Shown here piece after piece: positions 16,486 through 25,603 of a stretch of DNA of 39,808 nt. The notes beneath the pieces are model-generated. The model was not told the origin of the DNA. It worked only from the letters and a program-made list of their open reading frames with translations, and searched no databases. Made by a program: the position numbers and the translations under genes. How positions within the stretch are numbered: position 1 is the stretch's first letter; every line of letters starts with the position of its first letter. The DNA is from Prevotella sp. (GTDB lineage Bacteria; Bacteroidota; Bacteroidia; Bacteroidales; Bacteroidaceae): the NCBI GenBank assembly GCA_016286995.1, contig JAEEVA010000029.1, forward strand, positions 1 to 39,808, written 5' to 3'.

Positions 16486-17742
16486 ATGGCAGTAAAACAA
16501 GCGAAAGGCCCCTCAATGATTGAGACCTTTCAGGAATTCAAAGAGACAAAAAACATTGACCGCACGACTTTGGTAAGCGTGCTGGAAGAGAGTTTCCGCA
16601 ACGTCATTGCCAAGATGTTCGGTTCGGACGAGAACTTCGACGTCATTGTAAACCCTGACAAGGGTGACTTCGAGATTCACCGTAACCGCATCGTGGTAGC
16701 TGATGGCGAGGTGAAGGACGAAAACAAGGAGATTGCCCTTAGCGAGGCCCAGAAGATTGAGCCCGACTACGAAGTCGGTGAAGAAGTGTCAGAGGAGGTC
16801 AACTTCCAAAAGTTCGGCCGCCGTGCCATTCTGAACCTGCGTCAGACCTTGGCATCGAAAATCCTTGAGTTGGAACACGATTCGCTGTATCAGAAGTACA
16901 AGGACCGTGTCGGACAGGTTGTCAGTGGTGAGGTGTATCAGATGTGGAAGCGCGAGGTGCTGCTCATCGACGACGAGGGCAACGAGTTGCACCTGCCGAA
17001 GCAGGAGCAGATTCCCTCAGACAACTACCACAAGGGCGAGACTATCCGCGCCATCGTCAAGGAGGTACAGAACGAGAACAATAATCCGCGTATTATCCTG
17101 TCGCGTACCAGTACCCAGTTCCTGGAGCGTCTGTTGGAGGCCGAGGTGCCTGAGATTCAGGACGGTCTCATCACAATTCGTCGCATTGCCCGCATGCCTG
17201 GTGAACGTGCCAAGGTGGCCGTCGAGAGTTATGACGATCGCGTCGATCCTGTAGGAGCCTGCGTCGGTGTGAAGGGTAGCCGCGTCCACGGCATCGTCCG
17301 TGAGCTGTGCAACGAGAACATCGATGTCATCAACTTCTCGAACAACACCCAGCTGTTTATCCAGCGTGCCCTCAGTCCCGCCAAGGTTACCAGCATCACG
17401 CTGAATCCCGAGGAGCATAAGGCTGAGGTTTACCTGCAGCCCGAGGAGGTCAGCCTGGCTATCGGTAAGGGTGGTCTGAACATCAAGCTGGCTTCCATGC
17501 TGACAGAGTACACCATCGATGTCTTCCGTGTGGTCAACGAAAATGAGGCCGACGAGGATATCTACCTCGACGAGTTTGCCGACGAGATTGACCAGTGGAT
17601 CATCGACTCCATCAAGGCCATCGGTCTTGACACCGCCAAGCAGGTACTCAACGCTCCCCGTGAGCTGCTTATTGAGAAGGCTGACTTAGAGGAGGAGACC
17701 GTCGACCACGTCATTGAAGTACTGAAGGCAGAATTTGAATAA
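16486..17742 (+). CDS. nusA: Transcription termination/antitermination factor NusA
   Basis: A 418-residue RNA-polymerase-binding factor that modulates pausing, termination and antitermination. Domain order is N-terminal polymerase-binding region (about 1-130), S1 domain (about 140-205, starting near GQVVSGEVYQ), KH1 with GACVGVKGSRV, and KH2 with LAIGKGGLNIKLAS. The C-terminal acidic repeats of E. coli NusA are missing, leaving only a short helical tail, as is usual in Bacteroidota. It lies between rimP and infB in one transcript; NusA may act on the leader hairpins upstream of rimP. Confidence 0.96.
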   Translation: MAVKQAKGPSMIETFQEFKETKNIDRTTLVSVLEESFRNVIAKMFGSDENFDVIVNPDKGDFEIHRNRIVVADGEVKDENKEIALSEAQKIEPDYEVGEEVSEEVNFQKFGRRAILNLRQTLASKILELEHDSLYQKYKDRVGQVVSGEVYQMWKREVLLIDDEGNELHLPKQEQIPSDNYHKGETIRAIVKEVQNENNNPRIILSRTSTQFLERLLEAEVPEIQDGLITIRRIARMPGERAKVAVESYDDRVDPVGACVGVKGSRVHGIVRELCNENIDVINFSNNTQLFIQRALSPAKVTSITLNPEEHKAEVYLQPEEVSLAIGKGGLNIKLASMLTEYTIDVFRVVNENEADEDIYLDEFADEIDQWIIDSIKAIGLDTAKQVLNAPRELLIEKADLEEETVDHVIEVLKAEFE

Positions 17743-17775
17743 TTATCATTTTTCAATTATCAATTATCAATTAGA
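17743..17775. repeat. Short heptamer array between nusA and infB
   Basis: ATTATCA/TCAATTA units at a 7-bp step begin at the nusA stop and end just before the infB ATG. Confidence 0.65.
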
Positions 17776-17779
17776 ATAA

Positions 17780-20593
17780 ATGGGAGTTAGATTAAATAAA
17801 GTATTATCAGAACTGAATATAGGACTTCAAACGGCAGTTGATTTCCTAAAGAAAAAGTCGAGTCTGGGCGAGGTCAAGGACGAGATGACAACGAACACCA
17901 AGATTTCCGACGAACAGTACGAAGCTCTGGTCAACGAGTTCAGCACCGACAAGGCTGTCAAGACCAAGGCCGAGCAGTTGTTTGCCAAAAAGCCCAAACC
18001 CGAGAAGAAGGTGGAGAAGGTGGAGCAGAAAGCCGTTGTTGGCGGCGACGAACTCCTGGACAGTCGCCCGCAACTTAAGCAAGTGGGTAAGATAGACCTG
18101 GATGCCATCAACAAGCCCAAGGCTGCTGCTAAGGTTGAGCCAGAACCACAGCAGGAAGAACCAGCTCCCGTGGCTACTGCCGAGCCGCAGGAAGAAGAAG
18201 CCCCGTCCAACATCCTCCCACAGGTGGAGGCTACTGACGTAGCACCCACTGCCAGTGAAGAAAAACAGGAGGCTGAACCAGTAGCTGACGATGTTGTCGA
18301 CGACGTGGAAGATGCTGAAGAGGAAATCGTTGAAGATGAGGCAACTCCCCGTCAGGTGGAGTTGGCCAAGACGCCCGGCGATGCCAAGGTGGCCCAGAAT
18401 GCTCCCCAGTTGAATGTGGTGGGCAAGATAGACCTCTCAACGCTGAACCAGAGTACGCGTCCGAAGAAGAAGACTAAGGAAGAGCGTCGCAAGGAACGTG
18501 AGGAGAAGGCTGCCGGTGAGCGTAAGAAGCGTGAGCGTATTCGTCAGGGTAAGGTCGACATTGAGGCTGCCGCCAAGCAGGCTGCCAAGAACGACAAGAA
18601 CAACAAGAAGAACCAGCAGCAACAGCAGCAGAACCAACAGCAGGGCGGCAAGAAGAACAAGAAGAATCGTCCTGTGAAGCCCCTTGAGGTTGACGATGAG
18701 GCTGTAGCACGCCAGGTTAAGGAGACGCTGGCCCGTCTGACATCGAAGTCGCAGAACAAGAAGGGTGCCAAATACCGTCGTGAGAAGCGCGACGCCGTTG
18801 CAGAGCGCATGAACGAGGAGATGGCCGCCGAGGCAGCACAGAGCAAGGTGCTGAAGCTGACGGAGTTTGTGACCGTTTCCGAGTTGGCCACTATGATGAA
18901 CGTCGGTGTAAACCAGGTCATCGGTACCTGTATGAGCATTGGTATTATGGTATCTATCAACCAGCGTCTGGATGCTGAGACAATCAATATCGTGGCCGAC
19001 GAGTTTGGCTTCACCACGGAGTATGTTTCCGCTGAGGTGCAGAACGCCATCACTGAGGAGGAGGACGACGAGAACGACTTGATCTCACGTGCTCCGATTG
19101 TCACTGTCATGGGTCATGTCGACCATGGTAAGACGTCGCTGCTCGACCACATCCGCAACACCAACGTGATTGCCGGTGAGGCTGGTGGTATCACACAGCA
19201 CATCGGTGCCTATAATGTGAAGCTGAAGGATGGCCACAGCATCACCTTCCTCGACACCCCTGGTCACGAGGCCTTCACCGCCATGCGTGCCCGTGGTGCC
19301 CAGGTGACGGATATCGCCATCATCATCGTGGCTGCCGACGACTCTGTGATGCCTACCACCAAGGAGGCCATCGCCCATGCCCAGGCTGCCAACGTACCGA
19401 TGGTCTTCGCCATCAACAAGATAGATAAGCCCGGTGCCAATCCTGATAAAATCCGCGAGGACTTGGCCAATATGAACCTGTTGGTCGAAGACTGGGGCGG
19501 TAAATACCAGTGTCAGGAGATTTCTGCCAAGAAGGGACAGGGCGTCTATGAACTGCTGGAGAAAGTGCTCCTCGAGGCCGAGATGCTCGACTTGAAGGCC
19601 AATCCCAACCGCAAGGCCACAGGTTCTATCATCGAGTCTTCACTCGACAAGGGTCGCGGCTACGTCTCTACCGTCCTCGTATCGAATGGTACGCTGAAGG
19701 TTGGCGACGTCGTGATTGCAGGTACTGCATGGGGTAAGGTCAAAGCCATGTTCAATGAGCGTAACCAACGCATTGAGAAGGCAGGTCCTGCCGAACCCGC
19801 CATCATTCTGGGTCTCAACGGTGCTCCTACCGCCGGTGACTCGTTCCATGTGATGGAGACTGAGCAGGAGGCCCGCGAGATTGCCAACAAGCGTATCCAG
19901 TTGCAACGCGAACAGAGCCTGCGTACCACTACGAAGCTGGGTCTCGACGAGTTGTCGCATCGTATTGCCTTGGGTGAGTTCCACGAGCTGAACATCATCG
20001 TCAAGGGTGATACTGACGGTTCTATCGAGGCACTCTCCGACTCGTTCATCAAGCTCTCGACTGAGAAGGTGCAGGTTAACGTCATTGCCAAGGCCGTAGG
20101 TCAGATTTCTGAGAACGACGTCATGCTGGCCAGCGCTTCTGAGGCTATCATCATCGGTTTCCAAGTACGCCCTTCTGCCGATGCCCGCCGTTTGGCTGAG
20201 CGCGAAGGTGTGGAAATCAACACCTACTCGATTATCTACGATGCCATCGACGATGTGAAGCAGACCATGCAGGGTATGCTCGACAAGGTGAAGAAGGAGA
20301 TTGTCACGGGTGAGATTGAGGTTAAGCAAGTCTTCAAGATTTCCAAGGTGGGTACCGTTGCCGGCGGTCTTGTCATCGACGGTAAGGTACACAACAAGGA
20401 CAAGGCTCGTGTGGTTCGTGACGGTATCGTCGTCCACACTGCTCCTATCGATGCCTTGAAGCGCTACAAGGACGATGCCAAGGAAGTGGCTACGGGCTTG
20501 GAGTGTGGTATCTCACTCGTCAACTTCAACGACATCCAGGTAGGTGATATCATCGAGACCTTCACCGAGATCGAGGTTGAACAGAAACTGTAA
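17780..20593 (+). CDS. infB: Translation initiation factor IF-2
   Basis: A 937-residue GTPase that places initiator tRNA on the 30S subunit and promotes subunit joining. The N-terminal IF2_N-like region (1-50) is followed by a long charged linker rich in Glu, Lys and Gln, including a poly-Gln run near residue 280. The GTPase domain has G1 GHVDHGKT (445-452), G3 DTPGH (492-496), G4 NKID (546-549) and a SAKKG-type G5. Domains II to IV follow to the C-terminal [13 protein letters not shown]. It completes the rimP-nusA-infB operon; sufB follows after a repeat-filled 85-base gap with no evident promoter. Confidence 0.97.
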   Translation: MGVRLNKVLSELNIGLQTAVDFLKKKSSLGEVKDEMTTNTKISDEQYEALVNEFSTDKAVKTKAEQLFAKKPKPEKKVEKVEQKAVVGGDELLDSRPQLKQVGKIDLDAINKPKAAAKVEPEPQQEEPAPVATAEPQEEEAPSNILPQVEATDVAPTASEEKQEAEPVADDVVDDVEDAEEEIVEDEATPRQVELAKTPGDAKVAQNAPQLNVVGKIDLSTLNQSTRPKKKTKEERRKEREEKAAGERKKRERIRQGKVDIEAAAKQAAKNDKNNKKNQQQQQQNQQQGGKKNKKNRPVKPLEVDDEAVARQVKETLARLTSKSQNKKGAKYRREKRDAVAERMNEEMAAEAAQSKVLKLTEFVTVSELATMMNVGVNQVIGTCMSIGIMVSINQRLDAETINIVADEFGFTTEYVSAEVQNAITEEEDDENDLISRAPIVTVMGHVDHGKTSLLDHIRNTNVIAGEAGGITQHIGAYNVKLKDGHSITFLDTPGHEAFTAMRARGAQVTDIAIIIVAADDSVMPTTKEAIAHAQAANVPMVFAINKIDKPGANPDKIREDLANMNLLVEDWGGKYQCQEISAKKGQGVYELLEKVLLEAEMLDLKANPNRKATGSIIESSLDKGRGYVSTVLVSNGTLKVGDVVIAGTAWGKVKAMFNERNQRIEKAGPAEPAIILGLNGAPTAGDSFHVMETEQEAREIANKRIQLQREQSLRTTTKLGLDELSHRIALGEFHELNIIVKGDTDGSIEALSDSFIKLSTEKVQVNVIAKAVGQISENDVMLASASEAIIIGFQVRPSADARRLAEREGVEINTYSIIYDAIDDVKQTMQGMLDKVKKEIVTGEIEVKQVFKISKVGTVAGGLVIDGKVHNKDKARVVRDGIVVHTAPIDALKRYKDDAKEVATGLECGISLVNFNDIQVGDIIETFTEIEVEQKL

Positions 20594-20681
20594 ACATTGA
20601 ACATTGAACATTGAACATTGAACATTGCTTGCGCCTTGTTCTTTGACTCAATGGTCAATGGTTAATAGTCAATGGTCAATG
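20594..20681. repeat. Arm-core-arm heptamer repeat between infB and sufB
   Basis: The left arm has (GAACATT)n, the core spans about 20632-20650, and the right arm has (TCAATGG)n, roughly complementary to the left. The sufB ATG is formed by the last right-arm unit. Confidence 0.75.
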
Positions 20682-22136
20682 AAAAAGAATAACGAGTTTG
20701 TCCGTCAGGTGGCCGAACAGAAATATGAGTTCGGCTTCACCACGGACGTACATACTGAAATCATAGAGAAAGGGCTGAACGAGGATGTCGTTCGGCTCAT
20801 TTCTGCCAAGAAGGGGGAGCCTGAGTGGATGCTCGAGTTCCGCTTGAAGGCTTTCCGTTATTGGAAGGAGCAGACGGAACCCAAGTGGGGTCACGTCCAT
20901 GTACCCCCCATCGACTATCAGGCCATTTCCTACTATGCTGACCCCACTGCAGCCAAAAGCCAAAAGCCAAACGCTAATGGCCAAGAGATAGACCCTGAAC
21001 TCGAAAAAACCTTCGACAAGCTGGGCATCCCCCTGGAGGAGCGCTTGGCCCTCAGCGGCAACACCGCCGTCGACGCCATCATGGACTCCGTCAGCGTAAA
21101 GACCACCTTCAAGGAGAAGCTCCGTGAAAAGGGTGTCATCTTCTGCTCCATCGGCGAGGCCATCAAGGAGCATGGCGACCTGGTGCGGCAGTATTTAGGT
21201 ACCGTCGTACCCTATCGCGACAATTTCTTTGCCGCCCTCAACTCAGCAGTGTTCAGTGACGGTTCGTTTGTGTATATCCCCAAGGGGGTGCGCTGTCCGA
21301 TGGAACTGAGTTCGTACTTCCGCATCAATGCCAGAAATACAGGTCAGTTTGAGCGGACGCTGATTGTGGCTGATGACGATTCGTATGTCTCCTATCTCGA
21401 GGGTTGTACGGCTCCAATGCGTGACGAGAACCAACTCCATGCTGCCATTGTGGAGATTGTTGTGATGGACAGGGCAGAGGTGAAATATTCTACCGTTCAG
21501 AACTGGTATCCTGGCGATGAAAACGGTAAGGGTGGTGTGCTGAACCTGGTGACGAAACGTGGTGATCTGCGTGGAGTTGATTCGAAACTCTCGTGGACAC
21601 AGGTGGAGACGGGCTCTGCCATCACTTGGAAATATCCCTCATGCATCTTGCGAGGTGACAACTCCCAGGCGGAGTTCTATTCTGTCGCTGTCACGAACAA
21701 CTATCAGGAGGCTGACACTGGCACGAAGATGATTCATTTGGGTAAGAACACCAAGAGCACGATTATCTCGAAAGGTATCTCAGCAGGTCATTCGCAGAAC
21801 TCTTATCGTGGTTTGGTGCGTGCAGCAGCCACCGCTGACAATGCCCGCAACTACTCGTCGTGCGACTCACTGCTCTTAGGCTCGGATTGTGGTGCCCATA
21901 CCTTCCCCTATATGGATGTGCACAACGATACGGCTATCTTCGAGCATGAGGCCACAACGTCAAAGATCAGCGAAGATCAACTCTTCTATTGCAACCAGCG
22001 TGGCATCCCCACCGAACAAGCCGTCGGACTCATCGTCAACGGCTATGCCAAGGAGGTGCTGCAAAAACTTCCCATGGAGTTCGCTGTCGAGGCTCAGAAA
22101 CTATTATCAGTATCATTAGAAGGAACAGTAGGATGA
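20679..22136 (+). CDS. sufB: Fe-S cluster assembly protein SufB
   Basis: A 485-residue scaffold subunit of the SufBCD complex, which assembles Fe-S clusters in the cytoplasm. Family hallmarks include [20 protein letters not shown], the [19 protein letters not shown] strand, and the C-terminal region with [20 protein letters not shown], containing the conserved Cys. I chose the ATG at 20679; the longer frame from 20625 translates intergenic repeat DNA. Residues about 92-102 ([10 protein letters not shown]) come from an AAAAGCC-type heptamer insertion (20951-20985). The stop overlaps the next ATG (ATGA). Confidence 0.96.
   Translation: MKKNNEFVRQVAEQKYEFGFTTDVHTEIIEKGLNEDVVRLISAKKGEPEWMLEFRLKAFRYWKEQTEPKWGHVHVPPIDYQAISYYADPTAAKSQKPNANGQEIDPELEKTFDKLGIPLEERLALSGNTAVDAIMDSVSVKTTFKEKLREKGVIFCSIGEAIKEHGDLVRQYLGTVVPYRDNFFAALNSAVFSDGSFVYIPKGVRCPMELSSYFRINARNTGQFERTLIVADDDSYVSYLEGCTAPMRDENQLHAAIVEIVVMDRAEVKYSTVQNWYPGDENGKGGVLNLVTKRGDLRGVDSKLSWTQVETGSAITWKYPSCILRGDNSQAEFYSVAVTNNYQEADTGTKMIHLGKNTKSTIISKGISAGHSQNSYRGLVRAAATADNARNYSSCDSLLLGSDCGAHTFPYMDVHNDTAIFEHEATTSKISEDQLFYCNQRGIPTEQAVGLIVNGYAKEVLQKLPMEFAVEAQKLLSVSLEGTVG
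20951..20985. repeat. AAAAGCC heptamer insertion inside sufB
   Basis: Three AAAAGCC/AAACGCT-like heptamers lie in frame in a surface region of SufB, about residues 92-102. They look like the intergenic arrays of this genome. Confidence 0.6.
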
Positions 22137-22564
22137 ATCAGATTATAGCTGTTATTGGGATTCTTCTCCTTGCTTGGCTCGTTTTTATCATAAAGAATAA
22201 AAAACAGATGAGGTTGGTGCAAAGCAGCCGTATAGGCATCAAAGATGTACAGACAATCTTTGATGAATATGGTGAGCCAGACGAGTTAATTGTGCTGGAT
22301 GCAACCAGAGCAGGTGAAGCTGAAGCCGTTGTAGTCGTATACAAGCGAAAGGGCTTTTGGGTTATCAATGGCTCTCCTATTAGTCAAAGTGCTATAGTTG
22401 ATGTTACCTTCAATAATGCATCTACTCCATATGGTATAGATGACTATCAAATTGTGCTTCGAACTACGCGAGATGATACACCTTATATATGGCTTCACGT
22501 CGGAAATGACCGTAATAGGGCAAAGGAGATTTTTGAAAAGATACAAGCTTCTCTGATTAAATAA
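22133..22564 (+). CDS. Small membrane-anchored protein inside the suf operon, unknown function
   Basis: A 143-residue protein with an N-terminal transmembrane helix ([17 protein letters not shown]) followed by a Lys/Arg-rich stop-transfer and a soluble domain. I do not recognise the domain. The start at 22133 overlaps the sufB stop (ATGA), so it is translationally coupled; a longer frame from 21989 only shadows sufB. sufC begins 9 bases after its stop. Base composition is distinctly more A/T-rich than in sufB and sufC, hinting at later insertion. A role in Fe-S assembly is possible from position only. Confidence 0.75.
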   Translation: MNQIIAVIGILLLAWLVFIIKNKKQMRLVQSSRIGIKDVQTIFDEYGEPDELIVLDATRAGEAEAVVVVYKRKGFWVINGSPISQSAIVDVTFNNASTPYGIDDYQIVLRTTRDDTPYIWLHVGNDRNRAKEIFEKIQASLIK

Positions 22565-22573
22565 GATTATTAT

Positions 22574-23329
22574 ATGTTAGAAGTAAAGAACTTACATGCC
22601 AAAATTGGCGACAAAGAGATATTAAAGGGTATCGACCTCGTGATTAACGATGGCGAGACTCATGCCATTATGGGTCCCAACGGCTCCGGCAAGTCAACCC
22701 TGAGTGCTGTACTCGTGGGTAATCCGCTCTATGAGGTGACTGAGGGCGAGGCCTACTTTAATGGCAAGAACCTGTTGGAAATGAAACCCGAGGACAGGGC
22801 CCACGAGGGATTGTTCTTGAGTTTCCAGTATCCCGTTGAGATTCCTGGCGTGTCGATGACCAACTTCATGAAGGCCGCCATCAACGAGAAGCGCAAGGCA
22901 CAGGGGCTGGACCCGATGAATGCCGCTGAGTTCCTGAAGTTGATGCGTGAGAAGCGTAAGGTCGTGGAGCTCGACTCGAAGCTGGCCAACCGTAGCGTGA
23001 ACGAAGGTTTCAGCGGTGGTGAGAAGAAGCGTAACGAAATCTTCCAGATGGCCATGCTGGAGCCTAAGCTGAGCATCCTCGACGAGACCGACTCCGGACT
23101 GGATGTCGACGCCATGCGCATCGTGGCTGATGGTGTCAACAAGCTAATGACTCCCGAGACGTCATGCATCGTCATTACCCACTACGACCGTCTGCTGGAG
23201 ATGATTAAGCCGCAATACGTTCATGTGCTCTACAAGGGACGTATCGTGAAGACGGGTGGTCCTGAACTCGCCAAGCAGATTCAGGAACACGGCTACGACT
23301 GGATAAAAGAAGAGATAGGCGAGGAGTAA
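22574..23329 (+). CDS. sufC: Fe-S cluster assembly ATPase SufC
   Basis: A 251-residue ABC-type ATPase that drives SufB-SufD conformational change; it has no membrane partner. Walker A GPNGSGKST is at residues 34-42, the SufC-type signature SGGEKKR at 147-153, Walker B LSILDETDSGLD at 166-177, and the H-loop in IVITHYDRLLE. Length and motifs match the family. It lies between the small membrane protein and sufD. Confidence 0.97.
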   Translation: MLEVKNLHAKIGDKEILKGIDLVINDGETHAIMGPNGSGKSTLSAVLVGNPLYEVTEGEAYFNGKNLLEMKPEDRAHEGLFLSFQYPVEIPGVSMTNFMKAAINEKRKAQGLDPMNAAEFLKLMREKRKVVELDSKLANRSVNEGFSGGEKKRNEIFQMAMLEPKLSILDETDSGLDVDAMRIVADGVNKLMTPETSCIVITHYDRLLEMIKPQYVHVLYKGRIVKTGGPELAKQIQEHGYDWIKEEIGEE

Positions 23330-23332
23330 TCT

Positions 23333-23363
23333 TAATTGAAAATTGAGAATTGAGAATTGATAA
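23333..23363. repeat. GAATTGA heptamer array between sufC and sufD
   Basis: AATTGAA/AATTGAG units at a 7-bp step, directly after the sufC stop. The rest of the 125-bp gap is A/T-rich with CTCATTC repeats near 23395-23440. Confidence 0.65.
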
Positions 23364-23454
23364 TTATGGTCACGAATTATATAATAATTATTCGTTCTCA
23401 TTCGTGGTTTAAATTATTCTCATCATTCTCATTCGTTTCAGAAATAAGAAAAAG

Positions 23455-24840
23455 ATGAATAGCGAAAGACAATATATTGAGTTGTACGAGGAGTGCCACG
23501 AGATGATTTGCGGGCATAGCAGCGACGTGATGAATGCCCAGCGTGACGAGGCTTTCAAGCGCTTTGTGTCGAGTGGTTTCCCCAGCCGAAAGGTGGAGCG
23601 CTACAAATACACCGACATCGCCGCACTCTTTGCCCCCGACTACGGTTTGAACCTGAATCGCCTCCAGATACCTGTCGATCCTTACAAGGCGTTCCGTTGC
23701 GACGTACCCAACCTCTCCACGAGTCTCTACTTCGTGGTCAACGATATGTTCTATCACGACGAGAAGCCCAAGGGTCATCTGCCTGAGGGTGTCATCGTTG
23801 GTTCGCTGAAGGATTTTGCCACCAGCGAATACTACAACCACCTGGCAGGTCAAGCCAACGACGCAGTGACCGACCTCAATACCATGCTGGCTCAGGACGG
23901 ACTCTTCGTCTATGTACCCAAGGGTGTGAAGGTTGACCGTGCCATTCAGGTGATCAACATCCTGAAGACCCCCTTTAAGTCCCCTCGTTTAGGGGGACAA
24001 CAAGAGTCCTCCCCTAAACAGGGGAGACAGGAGGGGTCTCTCATGGTGAACCGTCGTGTGCTCATTATCTTGGAGGCGAATGCAGAAATCAAGATGCTGT
24101 TCTGCGACCATACTGCCGACGACCGCCGTTTTCTGACCACACAGGTCATCGAGGCCTTTGTGGGCGAAGGCGCCAGCCTCGACCTCTATTGTCTGGAGGA
24201 GACCCATTATAAAAATGTACGCGTGAGCAACGTCTACATCGACCAGCAGCGCGACAGTCGTGTGAACCATAACGTCATCACGCTGCACAATGGTATCACG
24301 CGCAACAAGCTCGACTTGACGCTCTCTGGCGATGGCGCTGAGTGTCAGTGCTATGGCTGTGTCATTGCCGACAAGCAGCAGCATGTCGACAACAACACGC
24401 TCATCACCCACCGTGCCGCCCATTGCACCTCTAACGAATTGTACAAATATGTGCTCGACGACGAGTCCACGGGAGCCTTTGCCGGTCGTGTGCTGGTACA
24501 GCCCGGCGCCCAGAAGACCGCGTCGCAGATGACCAACCAGAATCTGACGGCCACCAAGAAAGCCCGCATGTATACCCAGCCCATGCTGGAGATTTATGCC
24601 GACGACGTCAAGTGTGCCCATGGCTCTACCGTCGGCCAGCTGAATGATGCGGCCCTCTTCTACATGCGTCAGCGCGGCATATCCCTGGAGGAGGCCAAGA
24701 CGCTGCTGCAGAATGCCTTCATCAATGAGGTCATCGACCATATGGAACTGGCACCTCTCCGCGACCGTCTGCACTATCTGGTGGAAAAGCGCTTCCGTGG
24801 TGAGCTGAACAAATGCGATGGTTGTAAGCTATGTAAATAG
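23455..24840 (+). CDS. sufD: Fe-S cluster assembly protein SufD
   Basis: A 461-residue partner of SufB in the SufBCD complex. Typical features are the N-terminal helical domain, FVYVPKGVKVDRAIQVIN, NHNVITLHNGITRNKLDL, and the C-terminal KCAHGSTVGQLNDAALFYMR with the conserved His. Residues about 172-197 (TPFKSPRLGG onward to QEGSL) are absent from ordinary SufD. They are encoded by a palindromic insertion (23967-24043) that keeps the frame open. sufS and sufE are not next to it here; a HAD gene follows instead. Confidence 0.95.
   Translation: MNSERQYIELYEECHEMICGHSSDVMNAQRDEAFKRFVSSGFPSRKVERYKYTDIAALFAPDYGLNLNRLQIPVDPYKAFRCDVPNLSTSLYFVVNDMFYHDEKPKGHLPEGVIVGSLKDFATSEYYNHLAGQANDAVTDLNTMLAQDGLFVYVPKGVKVDRAIQVINILKTPFKSPRLGGQQESSPKQGRQEGSLMVNRRVLIILEANAEIKMLFCDHTADDRRFLTTQVIEAFVGEGASLDLYCLEETHYKNVRVSNVYIDQQRDSRVNHNVITLHNGITRNKLDLTLSGDGAECQCYGCVIADKQQHVDNNTLITHRAAHCTSNELYKYVLDDESTGAFAGRVLVQPGAQKTASQMTNQNLTATKKARMYTQPMLEIYADDVKCAHGSTVGQLNDAALFYMRQRGISLEEAKTLLQNAFINEVIDHMELAPLRDRLHYLVEKRFRGELNKCDGCKLCK
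23967..24043. repeat. Palindromic element inserted in frame in sufD
   Basis: Outer arms AGACCCC and GGGGTCT enclose two hairpins: GTCCCCT/AGGGGGAC around 23979-23998 and TCCCCT/AGGGGA around 24010-24026. The cruciform arrangement matches the element in the DEAD-box gene at 26951-27055. Confidence 0.8.
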
Positions 24841-24876
24841 TTCATAGTTAAGGTTAGCGTTAAGGTTAGCGTTTAG
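24837..24876. repeat. Short repeat array between sufD and the HAD gene
   Basis: TTCATAG and TTAAGGTTAGCG repeats fill the 36-base gap. The sufD TAG and the HAD ATG sit at its two edges. Confidence 0.6.
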
Positions 24877-25581
24877 ATGACAAACAAAGAATGGAATGAT
24901 ATTCGTGTGGTGGCTTTCGATGCCGACGACACGCTATGGGACTGCCAGTCGTGGTTCGACGAGGTGGAACATAAATGCTGCGAGCTGCTTAGTCCGTGGG
25001 CTACGGCACGCGAGGTGAGTGAGGGACTCTTTGCCACCGAGCGTAAGAACCTGTCGCTGACGGGCTATGGCACCAAGGCCTTCACGCTGTCACTCATCGA
25101 GAATGCCGTACGTGTCAGCCACCACCAGATTACTGGCGACATCGTCATGCGACTGCTTGAGCTGGGACGCGAACTGCTGCTCTTCCCCACCACGCCGCTG
25201 CCTGAAGTGAAGGAGACGCTGGAACAGTTGTCGCAGTCACGCAAATACCGGTTGGTGGTGTTCACCAAGGGCGAACTGCTCGATCAGGAAAACAAGCTGA
25301 AACGCTCAGGGCTGGAGTCGTACTTTTCGCACATGGAGACCGTGTCGAACAAGACAGAGAAAGAGTATCGCCAGCTCTGCGAGAATCTCGGCGTAGCCCC
25401 TGAACAAACCGTGATGGTGGGCAACTCATTCCGCTCCGACATCGCTCCTGCCCTGACTGCTGGCGCCTATGCCATCCACATTCCCTACCACGTAGTGTGG
25501 GAACTGGAAAAGAGTGAGGAATATCCTCACGAGCGGTTGCGCAAAATCGCGCATTTCGGCGAGATAGCCGACCTTTTATAA
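24877..25581 (+). CDS. HAD-superfamily phosphatase
   Basis: A 234-residue cytoplasmic haloacid-dehalogenase-type phosphohydrolase. The DxD nucleophile motif FDADDTLWD is at residues 14-22 (D15, D17), a motif II Thr lies in VVFTKG (about 125-130), and motif III/IV is in VMVGNSFRSDIAPA. An alpha-helical cap follows motif I. The substrate is unknown; small phosphorylated metabolites are typical. It is the penultimate gene of the long plus-strand run, 22 bases upstream of the helicase. Confidence 0.88.
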   Translation: MTNKEWNDIRVVAFDADDTLWDCQSWFDEVEHKCCELLSPWATAREVSEGLFATERKNLSLTGYGTKAFTLSLIENAVRVSHHQITGDIVMRLLELGRELLLFPTTPLPEVKETLEQLSQSRKYRLVVFTKGELLDQENKLKRSGLESYFSHMETVSNKTEKEYRQLCENLGVAPEQTVMVGNSFRSDIAPALTAGAYAIHIPYHVVWELEKSEEYPHERLRKIAHFGEIADLL

Positions 25582-25603
25582 AAAACGTACTGATGTACCC
25601 AAT

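Noticed and set aside
19640..20437. Long minus-strand frames inside infB, sufD, nusA and the helicase gene
   Set aside because: They are antisense shadows of highly conserved genes, with low-complexity His/Val/Leu-rich translations typical of such shadows.
20625..20678. Upstream ATG for sufB
   Set aside because: The added residues translate the intergenic heptamer array and are not SufB-like.
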